From NCBI GenBank assembly GCA_030740295.1, contig JASLXP010000853.1, forward strand, positions 1 through 13,835: 13,835 nt of DNA, in the 5' to 3' direction. A program made the position numbers and the translations under genes. The stretch's first letter is position 1, and the number at the start of each line of letters is the position of its first letter. The DNA is from Planctomycetota bacterium (lineage in GTDB: Bacteria > Planctomycetota > PUPC01 > JACPCR01). This document shows positions 6,707-13,835 of the stretch, one piece after another. The notes under the pieces are model-generated. The model ran no database searches and had not been told where the DNA came from. It worked only from the letters and a program-made list of their open reading frames with translations.

Positions 6707-9700
6707 CTATTCGCTTTTCACGCCCGGCATTCCTTGGCGCCAGCGCTCCCAGAGAGGTTTGCTGGTGTCGGGCTTTGGCCTCGTCCTGCGTGGAAAAAGC
6801 GTTGCTCTGCGTTTGTATCGTTCGCCGGGCTTACTGGTGTCCAGGCCCGGATCATAGTGGCCATAGAGCAGCCTGAAGTCATGGCCGCGCACATAAATGG
6901 GGCCGTAGATTTCAGCGTCCACTTCCTGTCTGGGTTCTTTGTAGAGGCTCTTGACCACCGTGCCCTGGGTTTCAGCGTCTCTCAGGCCCAGGTACCTGCC
7001 GTAAGGATAGGCCGGTTTCAAGTTACCGAGCCCGAATGGCAGCTCGTAGTCTCTGTGCGTGTGAGCTTCCGCAAGCAGCAGGTTGTTGGTCCCTCCGAAC
7101 ACACGATCCGGATTCAGAATGTGAAGGCGGCCCCGCAGCGGTTCCCAACCTTCGTTCACGATAACGAACAAGGCTTTGTATCCCTGCTTGCCGTTCACCT
7201 TTTTGTAAGGCCTCCTGTAGATCGTTACGTGCGTCTTGGCGAATGGGTCTTCGGCTGTCAGATCGAAGGTGTCGCCGTGGAACTTTTCACCGAAACGCAC
7301 ATGGCCGCCACTGCGCCAGTAAGGAATGTACTCTGTTGTCTCCTCCTCGAAGTATCCAAAATCCGCCAGAGCGTTGAACACGTGTGCGTAGTGTTCCATG
7401 TTGTTCCCGGTCGCGGTTGCGCCGATGTCATGTGCGAGCACTCTCCCGAGCCGAGCCCGGTCCAGCCGCGGGTTATCACCCGGGTCCGTGTCCAGGCCAA
7501 AACGAGGGCCGTGATACACGGTTAAGCCCTTGCAGGTACTGGAGGCGAATCGCCATCCGCGCAGGGGGAAACGGGTGATGTGGTCGATCTCGTAGCTCTT
7601 CGTCTCGCCGGCCGCGCTCTCCGTCATCCAACTGCCCTGGACATAGGATTCAAAGCTGGTGGCGGATGTGGCCCACAAAGAGGTGTAGTTGGGCACGTTG
7701 TTCTCTTTGAACACCCGCGCCAGGCGTTTGAGCAGGCCTCGGATGTGAAGCGAGCCGAAGTTGGACTGGTAGGGCAGCTCCTTTTCTTTGACGTCTTCGG
7801 GGTCGCGGAAGTAGGCCATGCCATTGGCTACACATACGCCCCGCACTGGAGCGTGCATCTCGTCCCACCACCAGCCGGTCACCTTGCCCAGGCGGATCAT
7901 GCGGGCGCAATGGTACACATGATAGTCTTCCCAGCTCTCCGACCCCCATGCCGCGTGAACCGTCCCCCCTTTGGTCCACGGCTGACCATAGGGCCCTTTC
8001 CTGTCTAACGTCGTGCTGGTGACTCTTCGGCTGGAATCAAGCATCCACTCCCCGGTGTACGCGCGTTTCTGGATCGCGGGGGCGCCCGCGTTGATCATGT
8101 TCTTGAGAATATAGAGCCGTGGTGCGCCGTTGGGATAGGTTTTCCGGAAGTGTTCGAAGGCTGTGTCCGAGCCGGATATGCCACCCGGTCCGTCGTTGGG
8201 CAGGGCCGCGTGCGGGGGTGTTCCTTCATAATTCGTGGGCCGGCGATGGTACCAGCTTATCCTCCGGTAGTGCTCTTCCTTTGCCTTGGCCGGGTGGGTA
8301 AGCAGGGCGAACGTGGTCGAGCGCTTCTCGGAAATGCTGGCCTTATGATTAATGAGCTTTACGCGCATGGTCACCTCACCCCGCTTGTTGCGCTCGAGAG
8401 TGATGCACGAGCCATCGCGATCCAGCACCCACCCCTGGTCGCTGTCGCACATCCACGTCCAACCGCGGTCGCCGCTGCCAAAGAACAGCCAGGGAACGAA
8501 GCTCGAGTAGTAAAGCTCCATCGGCTCCATGTCTTTGGCGCTGTCCCAGACGATGCCGTCGCCCTCCGGCACGGCCATGCCCCACCCTGAGCTCGGCTCC
8601 ATGCCATAGCCACCGGCGGTACACGTGTCTACGGGGCCCGCCACTTCCATGACGAGTTCCAGCGCTTCGACCTCCACGGGATTCTCCGCGCCGTATGTCA
8701 AGTCGACGGTCAGCGCGCCGTCACAGTCGTACTGCGATCTGAGGCTTATTTCCAGGGGGCCGAGAGTAACGGTCGAGCGGTACTCCACTTCGCTCTTCCA
8801 CGTCCGGACAGCCTCGGCTGTCTCCGCTGCCGTGGCCGGTATCCGGTTGCCGTTGACGACGGCCTCGAAACGCATGGGGGCGCGCAGTTGGGGGCCGCGG
8901 CCGATAGCCTGGAGGCCATGTGAGTCAATCTTCTTGCTTTCCACGCGGTTTTCCAGGGGTAGCTCGTGGTTATCGGGCTTGATGGTGATCTGGTCCGGGA
9001 GCCCCGATGGCGCCACGGCAACCGCGTGTTTGAACATATCAAGCACGTTTCCCTCCACCTTGATGGGTGTGAAGGGCTCCCACACGATATCGTTTCGGCC
9101 GATGTCATTTTTCTCCCAGGAAAAAGTGCCGGGGAAGGCGCCTTTATAAAAGGCTTCCGGATTGCGCTCGCCCACGATTCGCTTGTTCTTGTCGAACAGC
9201 AACAGCGTCACTTTGTAGTCCCCGGCTTTCAGTTCAGTCAGGTCCATCAGAATGGTAGCGAAGTCACCATGGAAGGGGACGGTCTTCTCAGCTACCACTT
9301 CTTCCTCTTCGGTTGCCTCGAGTACGGTGAGCTTTGCCTCGGCCGCGCGTTTGGCTTCATCGCTGGCACCGTGGATACCGCGGTCGACGATGGCAGAAAG
9401 TTGACCTTTGTAAGGCGAGAACTGGTGCTGGAACCAGAAGTCCTTTTTGGGCGGCCGCATTTTCTCGAGGCTTCCGAGCTTGTCCTTGCGCCACGTCGAG
9501 AGATAGGAAGGTGGGTCCGCAGCGTGGAACTTCGTAAGGCGGCACCTGTAGAGCGCTCTCGCAGGCACCCCCGACTGCCGCACGTCAAACCAGAGATAGT
9601 TACCGTCTTTGGCAATTCCGGGGAACTTCTTCCGCAGGCGGATTTCCTTGACCTCGCCCGGCACCATCTCGACGAGGCCGTCCTTGGTCGCCTCGTCTTC

Positions 9701-10720
9701 GTAACTCGAGTAGATCAGACCCGCCGGATTCTCGACGAAGAACCCCAGACGCACCGTCCGGGACCTGTCGCTGTGGTTTTTCAGCTTGACCTTGGCGTCG
9801 ATGATGTCATCCATGACCGGCCCGATACTGTTAATCTGGACGCCGATGGCTTGCGAGTCGAAGATCATCTTCGTCTTGGTCGTGTTCCAGGTGTGCTGAT
9901 CGTAGAGGACCACATACTGGCCGGCGCCGCCGATACCGTTCTTGAACCACGCACGATATGTGGTTCCGTCAGACGGAGGCAATCTCACAATATCGGTGCC
10001 GTCTTTCAGTTTCCCCGCATAGTCCCCTGCCTTCAGACTCTTCAGAGGGATTCTCATTTCGACGGTCCAGCGGTCTGGGCCCACGTCCGTCTGAACGTCC
10101 GCGCCCGACTGCCAGCTCCGTCCAAGTCCACCGCGCGGGCTCCACCACTGGTCCGCGACGGTACCCAACGGATTGACGAACCACTTGAACATTCCCATCT
10201 GGTACCCGCGGCCCAGTTCCTCGAAAGGTCGCACCTCCAGCTCGACGTGATCGTCGCGCATCAGGCCGTAGAGAGGGTGATTGTAAACCTCAGGGAAGCG
10301 TCCCAGGGCCTTGAGCCAGGCGTTTTGAGGATAGACTGCGACAACGTAAGCGATGAACAGATTCTCCCTGTCATAGCCGGCATAAATCCACGATTGAATC
10401 TGTTGCGGAGCCATGTGCTCATAGATTGGGCGCCGCAAACGACGGGTCTCAGGATCCCGGCAGTTTGTGGACCAGAATCCGGTCAGCGACGTGGAATCCT
10501 CCCACTCCTCGAGTGAGAACTTCCCATCGACCATGGGCAGCTTGCGCATGAGCGGGATTCGGAGGACCGGCGCCTCAAGCTGAGAGACCGGCCCACTGGA
10601 AGTCGGCGACTGCTCCGCATGCAGTGGTATCGTGTAACCAGACAGACAGTAGCCCAGGAAGAAAAGAGACAAGGCCGTTCTGACTCTCCGGTACTTCCTG
10701 CATCCATCATCAGTTGTCAT
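6707..10720 (-). CDS. Secreted CBM9-like plus GH123-like (DUF6067-type) protein
   Basis: This is a 1337-residue exported protein. ATG at 10720 is chosen because AAGGAG lies seven bases upstream and a signal peptide follows (basic n-region KYRRVR, core TALSLFFLGYCLSGYTIPLHA, cleavage near residue 35). A longer reading from TTG 10777 has less support. Residues 50-235 look like a CBM9-type domain: PMVDGKFSLEEW, LFIAYVV, DDHVELEVRP, and the closing RWTVEMRIPLKSL. About 300-550 is beta-rich and unassigned, with an acidic run near 468-475. The C-terminal half is GH123-like: GDGIVWDS (720-727), DRGWTWMCDSDQGW (751-764), then a TIM-barrel-like part with GWWWDEMHAP (949-958). Asp953-Glu954 matches the Asp-Glu pair described for GH123 beta-N-acetylgalactosaminidases, so this copy could be an active glycosidase. 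That role is inferred from motif order only. The paralogue at 80-4459 shares this half but not the N-terminal modules. The gene is 52 bp upstream of the propeller gene, probably in the same transcript. Confidence 0.88.
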   Translation of the reverse strand: MTTDDGCRKYRRVRTALSLFFLGYCLSGYTIPLHAEQSPTSSGPVSQLEAPVLRIPLMRKLPMVDGKFSLEEWEDSTSLTGFWSTNCRDPETRRLRRPIYEHMAPQQIQSWIYAGYDRENLFIAYVVAVYPQNAWLKALGRFPEVYNHPLYGLMRDDHVELEVRPFEELGRGYQMGMFKWFVNPLGTVADQWWSPRGGLGRSWQSGADVQTDVGPDRWTVEMRIPLKSLKAGDYAGKLKDGTDIVRLPPSDGTTYRAWFKNGIGGAGQYVVLYDQHTWNTTKTKMIFDSQAIGVQINSIGPVMDDIIDAKVKLKNHSDRSRTVRLGFFVENPAGLIYSSYEDEATKDGLVEMVPGEVKEIRLRKKFPGIAKDGNYLWFDVRQSGVPARALYRCRLTKFHAADPPSYLSTWRKDKLGSLEKMRPPKKDFWFQHQFSPYKGQLSAIVDRGIHGASDEAKRAAEAKLTVLEATEEEEVVAEKTVPFHGDFATILMDLTELKAGDYKVTLLLFDKNKRIVGERNPEAFYKGAFPGTFSWEKNDIGRNDIVWEPFTPIKVEGNVLDMFKHAVAVAPSGLPDQITIKPDNHELPLENRVESKKIDSHGLQAIGRGPQLRAPMRFEAVVNGNRIPATAAETAEAVRTWKSEVEYRSTVTLGPLEISLRSQYDCDGALTVDLTYGAENPVEVEALELVMEVAGPVDTCTAGGYGMEPSSGWGMAVPEGDGIVWDSAKDMEPMELYYSSFVPWLFFGSGDRGWTWMCDSDQGWVLDRDGSCITLERNKRGEVTMRVKLINHKASISEKRSTTFALLTHPAKAKEEHYRRISWYHRRPTNYEGTPPHAALPNDGPGGISGSDTAFEHFRKTYPNGAPRLYILKNMINAGAPAIQKRAYTGEWMLDSSRRVTSTTLDRKGPYGQPWTKGGTVHAAWGSESWEDYHVYHCARMIRLGKVTGWWWDEMHAPVRGVCVANGMAYFRDPEDVKEKELPYQSNFGSLHIRGLLKRLARVFKENNVPNYTSLWATSATSFESYVQGSWMTESAAGETKSYEIDHITRFPLRGWRFASSTCKGLTVYHGPRFGLDTDPGDNPRLDRARLGRVLAHDIGATATGNNMEHYAHVFNALADFGYFEEETTEYIPYWRSGGHVRFGEKFHGDTFDLTAEDPFAKTHVTIYRRPYKKVNGKQGYKALFVIVNEGWEPLRGRLHILNPDRVFGGTNNLLLAEAHTHRDYELPFGLGNLKPAYPYGRYLGLRDAETQGTVVKSLYKEPRQEVDAEIYGPIYVRGHDFRLLYGHYDPGLDTSKPGERYKRRATLFPRRTRPKPDTSKPLWERWRQGMPGVKSE

Positions 10721-10836
10721 CACCTTCTCCTTCAAATCTTCCTTCGAACTCCGAACTCGCTGAACTTCAATCAGCAACTGATTTCATCCTGACCGCAATA
10801 TTCTGATTAAACTGACAGCCCCTCGGTGAGCGGCAA

Positions 10837-10864
10837 AGTAAAGGGACTATCGTTGAAATGCCAA
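10837..10864 (-). promoter_or_regulatory. Weak sigma70-like promoter candidate for the four-gene run
   Basis: On the minus strand, TTGGCA (10864-10859) and TTTACT (10842-10837) are separated by 16 bp. This is 5 of 6 and 4 of 6 matches to the sigma70 consensus. It would start transcription near 10830, leaving a leader of about 110 bases before the ATG at 10720. It sits in the only sizeable gap of the window and overlaps a palindrome. A match of this quality can occur by chance, and promoter consensus in these phyla is poorly known. Confidence 0.25.
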
Positions 10865-10869
10865 CGATA
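10848..10869. promoter_or_regulatory. Perfect 8-bp palindrome, possible operator or hairpin
   Basis: TATCGTTG (10848-10855) and CAACGATA (10862-10869) form a perfect inverted repeat with a 6-base spacer. It overlaps the -35 element of the promoter candidate, which would suit a repressor or activator site. The arms are not GC-rich and no T-run follows, so a terminator is less likely. No regulator gene is present in the window to pair with it. Confidence 0.35.
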
Positions 10870-10905
10870 CAGAAGCGGAGCTTTCGAGACGGACGGAGAC
10901 CCTCA

Positions 10906-10933
10906 CTGGCTGGCCGGGCTGAATGCCAGCCAG
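10906..10933 (-). terminator. GC-rich hairpin just after the NHL gene
   Basis: CTGGCTGGC (10906-10914) and GCCAGCCAG (10925-10933) form a perfect 9-bp stem with a 10-base loop. The stem begins 12 bases past the stop codon of the NHL protein gene on the minus strand. No T-tract follows, so it is not a classical intrinsic terminator. It may cause partial termination or protect the 3' end of the message. Its place suggests that the NHL gene and the four genes downstream are at least partly separate transcripts. Confidence 0.4.
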
Positions 10934-10945
10934 ACTGCGGTCTGC

Positions 10946-13807
10946 TCAATTCTCATCCATCTTCACGGCGATCCTCTCCGTCGTGTGGTAACCCAGTTTC
11001 ACACTGACGATTCGAGCGTTTCCGAGGTCAGCGATGAACAGACGCCGGTCAGTATGCACTCCCACAAAGTCCGCGTGGAACAGGCCCACCTCGTCGCTTC
11101 CGATGGAACGTGGGTCCGGCGGGCCTCCTGTCGGATCGAGCGGCTTGCCGTCATCGACATTGCCGTAACGTCCAATGCGAGTGATCAGGTTTCCGTTGGT
11201 ATCCAGAACGGCAACGCTGTACTGGTATGGTTCCGGCGCGAAGGAACGGGCGAAATGGTCGAGCTTGAATCGTGCGAACCAACACGCGCAGCCGCCTCCG
11301 TCACGCTGAGTGTTGAAGCCTGCGTACCCGACGCCTCCGTAAAACCATTCGGCGTCTTCCACCCAAATCTTTCTCCCGCCTCTCTGCAGGTCTGGTTCGC
11401 GCTTGGGAGTTTCGGACCCGGGTAGCGGAATGGGGCCGCCGGAGGAGCTGAGGATCTTTGCCTTGCCCGGTCGAAACTTGATCAACGTTTCAGAAAACTC
11501 GTTGAAGTATCGCTTGCCGTTGAGGATGCGAGTGGGCGTCGCCATCACAAAGATGTTGTCGTCACGGTCGATCTCAATACCGTCCACCTGCGGCAAGCCC
11601 CAGACGGCATCCTCGTAAACGACCTTCCCGTGTTTGTCCCAGACGTGGACGGAGCAGGAAGTGGAAGACTCCTCCCGTCCGGGATACATGCGTGGCCTGT
11701 ACGGCTTTCCGTGCTGGATGGTCTTTCCAAAGCGGGAAAAATCCGTGTGTACTTTTCTTCCCTTTGGGCGATTGCTGCACGCTACCGCCAAGTGGCCTTT
11801 AGGCGAGACACTCATCCCTCCCTGATGAAAACAGACCGGGCTGACGGTAGGCATCACCAGACCGGAGATGGCGGGGGACGTCCTGCCTGACATTCCGCTG
11901 GTTACCCTGGACAGCTCCTCACCATAGTCCCACGGTATCTCGCGCCAGGTGCCGGGGTCGTAGCGAACAACCACATCCGTTGTGCGCAGATAGATCACTC
12001 CATCCAGATCGAAGGCGATATCGAGAGCGTTGAAAGGGAGATTGACGCTCTTCACGCTTCCTGATTCCGGGTTGATTTCAAGAAGCCGATTAAAAGCCTT
12101 GATGGTGGCGCCGCTGTCCGCTTCACCGACGTAGAGCATGCCGGTGACAGGATTCACATAGATCTGCTGGATGTTGTGCTTGATGGGTGTGATGCGATTT
12201 ACCTTTTGCGCTGTGAGCTGTCCAAAGGTCTGAGACGCAGCCCACTTTCCATCCTTCTTCTTCACGATTCGCACGCCTCTCCACTTTCGCGCATCCATAG
12301 TCTTGCTGTAATCGATGAACAGGATGCGATGATCCGCCCTGGTTGCGATGAATGCACGGTTGACCACCCAGAAGACCGGCTCAGAGCCCGGAGCCCATGA
12401 ATCCAGCTCTACCTGGTGCAACTGCCCCATCACAAAAACGCGGCTCATGGCTGCATGACCCAACGGGAACGGTTCGGTTGAGACCTGCTCGCATCCTGGC
12501 AGAGGTCTGAAACGGGTCAGCGTGTTCTTAACTTTGTCCGGCTCGTATTTGTACTCCTTCCATGCGTCGCCCGGGATGCCAATGGGTGCCCACGAAAAAA
12601 CGAAAATCTCCCCCGTCTTCTGATGGATGAGGACTTTCGCGGGACGATCCGTGGGAATCGTTTTCAAGTGCTTACCGCTCGGCTCAAAAACCTGCACACG
12701 GTTGTTAAGGAAGTCTGAGACGTAAACGTTGCCGCTCACGTCGCAGGCCACCGATGTAGGCGCCGCGAGATGCTGGTCGTCTCCACCGAATTCCTTTCTA
12801 TCCCGGCTGCCTGCAAAGACGGTTGGCTCGGCGTCCGTGCCGTAGTCGAGCTTCAGCACAGCATGGTAGCAACCGTTGTGGCGTGAGTACTGTTTCCAGA
12901 GGTAGCCGGTCATGTAAAGCGTCTTCCCGTCCGGCGAAAACACCAGGCTGGTAGGGCCGATGACCTGTTTTCCCCTTCCGTGGCTCCCGTAACCACTTTT
13001 CTGAATCTCAAAGCTGCACGATGGCCCCTTCAGCCGCAGACCGCCGCTCGAGCCGTTTGCCGACAGTCGATTGAGATGCTCGTAAACGAGTGCGATTCGC
13101 TGGCCCCGCACTGCGAGCCCGGTGGCGGCCCGGCCAGTCATCCCGATTCGGTTGAAGATGCTGTCGTTGTCCCCGGAAGTCAGAAGCGTCTGCTGATAGT
13201 TACTCTCTTTGAGCGGCCGTTCATATCCCTGTGGGAAATCGTGCCATCGGAGACCATCCACATCTTTCAGACGGTTTGCGGGGAACGGGTAAACCGTGCG
13301 AACGTAATTGCCGTCGTGATCAAACAGGCGCAAATGGTCCACGCCGCCAGCGTCAAACACATACACCCCGTCCCGCGATGCGGCCATGATTGGCAGCACG
13401 GAACGTTGCTTGTGCGGTGACCAGAGCAGGGTCCGCTCGAATTGCGGATTCAGTCCAAGCGAAACGCGCACGGTCAGCCCATTTACGTCATCGACATAGT
13501 TGCCTTGATCGTTCTTGCGGTCCCAGAGGATCGTCTGCCGCTTTGAATTCTTCTGAAAAGGCTTCGGTGCATTGCGTCCCAGGACACCACTGGCCAGGTG
13601 GCGAATGATCCGGCCTCGATCATTCTCAATACCAACGGTTACATCGCAGTAATCGCTGGTGGTGAAGGTGACCCTGGTGGTACGTCCGTCGTGTGAGATC
13701 GACGGTTTTCCTGCGAACTCAAAGTCAGTCTCTCGCTTGATTCTGAACTCATCCAGATCGTCCGCGAACAGGTGACAGGAGCCGAGCATTAACACCGAAA
13801 GAAACAT
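10946..13807 (-). CDS. Secreted NHL/beta-propeller protein with N-terminal Ig-like segment
   Basis: The protein is 953 residues from ATG 13807, but the frame stays open to the window edge (codons reading HSPSSRSLR precede the Met) and no clear ribosome-binding site is seen. The true start may therefore lie outside the window, which would also supply the basic n-region missing from MFLSVLMLGSCHLFA. LGSC could be a lipobox; cleavage after HLFA is the alternative. Residues 45-120 resemble a FlgD/Ig-like fold (VTVGIENDRGRIIRHL, TILWDRKNDQGNYV). Propeller blades follow: TSLVFSPDGKTLYMTGY (286-302), TSVACDVSGNVYVSDFLNNR (351-370), VNPVTGMLYVGEADSG, IAFDLDGVIYLRT, IEIDRDDNIFVMA, and a last NHL blade (about 911-938, RRLFIADLGNARIVSVKL). 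No catalytic residues, heme sites or PQQ motifs were recognised. The role is probably binding or scaffolding outside the cytoplasm. It is followed by a 225-bp gap before the next gene. Confidence 0.85.
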   Translation of the reverse strand: MFLSVLMLGSCHLFADDLDEFRIKRETDFEFAGKPSISHDGRTTRVTFTTSDYCDVTVGIENDRGRIIRHLASGVLGRNAPKPFQKNSKRQTILWDRKNDQGNYVDDVNGLTVRVSLGLNPQFERTLLWSPHKQRSVLPIMAASRDGVYVFDAGGVDHLRLFDHDGNYVRTVYPFPANRLKDVDGLRWHDFPQGYERPLKESNYQQTLLTSGDNDSIFNRIGMTGRAATGLAVRGQRIALVYEHLNRLSANGSSGGLRLKGPSCSFEIQKSGYGSHGRGKQVIGPTSLVFSPDGKTLYMTGYLWKQYSRHNGCYHAVLKLDYGTDAEPTVFAGSRDRKEFGGDDQHLAAPTSVACDVSGNVYVSDFLNNRVQVFEPSGKHLKTIPTDRPAKVLIHQKTGEIFVFSWAPIGIPGDAWKEYKYEPDKVKNTLTRFRPLPGCEQVSTEPFPLGHAAMSRVFVMGQLHQVELDSWAPGSEPVFWVVNRAFIATRADHRILFIDYSKTMDARKWRGVRIVKKKDGKWAASQTFGQLTAQKVNRITPIKHNIQQIYVNPVTGMLYVGEADSGATIKAFNRLLEINPESGSVKSVNLPFNALDIAFDLDGVIYLRTTDVVVRYDPGTWREIPWDYGEELSRVTSGMSGRTSPAISGLVMPTVSPVCFHQGGMSVSPKGHLAVACSNRPKGRKVHTDFSRFGKTIQHGKPYRPRMYPGREESSTSCSVHVWDKHGKVVYEDAVWGLPQVDGIEIDRDDNIFVMATPTRILNGKRYFNEFSETLIKFRPGKAKILSSSGGPIPLPGSETPKREPDLQRGGRKIWVEDAEWFYGGVGYAGFNTQRDGGGCACWFARFKLDHFARSFAPEPYQYSVAVLDTNGNLITRIGRYGNVDDGKPLDPTGGPPDPRSIGSDEVGLFHADFVGVHTDRRLFIADLGNARIVSVKLGYHTTERIAVKMDEN

Positions 13808-13835
13808 CCGTAACGATCTCGAAGATGGTGAGTGG

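Noticed and set aside
6692..6749. Imperfect inverted repeat around the stop of the CBM9/GH123-like gene (CGCCAAG at 6696-6702, CTTGGCG at 6733-6739)
   Set aside because: It lies mostly inside coding sequence with a 30-base loop and mismatches. It is weak as a terminator, and the next gene follows at 52 bp.
8966..10516. Long plus-strand open frame of 516 codons opposite the CBM9/GH123-like gene
   Set aside because: It mirrors a gene with clear domains and signal peptide. Its product has no recognisable motifs, and long antisense frames are expected in GC-rich coding DNA.
10721..10777. TTG-started extension of the 1337-residue protein to 1356 residues
   Set aside because: ATG 10720 has a strong AAGGAG at proper spacing and leads straight into the signal peptide. 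The extension only adds a charged leader.

Overview
The window is a GC-rich stretch of bacterial chromosome or metagenome contig. It is almost fully coding, and every credible gene lies on the minus strand, so transcription runs from high to low coordinates. The gene types suggest a planctomycete, verrucomicrobial, lentisphaeral or hydrogenedentotal type of bacterium: very long secreted multi-domain proteins with LamG or CBM9-like modules joined to a GH123-type (DUF6067-like) module, NHL and regulator-type beta-propellers, and CCCCGGAGGGG palindromic repeats that read as APEGRK/SPG peptides. This is an inference from family distribution recalled from memory. There is no rRNA, tRNA or marker gene to settle the phylum.

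In transcription order there are five genes. The first (10946-13807) encodes a large secreted NHL/beta-propeller protein with an N-terminal FlgD/Ig-like segment, and its reading frame is open to the window edge. A 225-bp gap follows, holding a hairpin just after the stop, a second palindrome and a weak promoter-like pair. The second gene (6707-10720) encodes a 1337-residue secreted protein with an N-terminal CBM9-like domain and a GH123-like C-terminal half carrying an Asp-Glu pair. The third (5371-6654) encodes a short propeller of regulator type (Reg_prop blades) whose 5' end is occupied by a 194-bp pair of inverted REP-like repeats. The fourth (4459-5298) encodes a small secreted MORN/YwqK-like repeat protein. 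The fifth (80-4459) encodes a 1459-residue secreted protein with two LamG-like domains and the same GH123-like C-terminal half, with an Asp-Asp pair in place of Asp-Glu. A strong hairpin lies after the last stop (1-34).

The last four genes are closely spaced (52 bp, 72 bp and a 1-bp TGATG overlap) and probably form one operon. The encoded proteins look exported. I infer a surface or periplasmic glycan-processing set: two diverged GH123-like proteins with different carbohydrate-recognition or adhesion modules, together with propeller and repeat proteins that may act as scaffolds or sensors. No substrate can be named from the sequence. No transporter, SusCD pair, sulfatase, sigma/anti-sigma pair, transposase or defence gene is present.

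The most interesting structure is the REP-like pair at 6401-6594. It consists of two 87-bp units in mirror orientation, each with three small palindromes, and the central stem has covarying base pairs between the two copies. The pair sits between the best-supported start codon of the propeller gene and its signal-peptide core.
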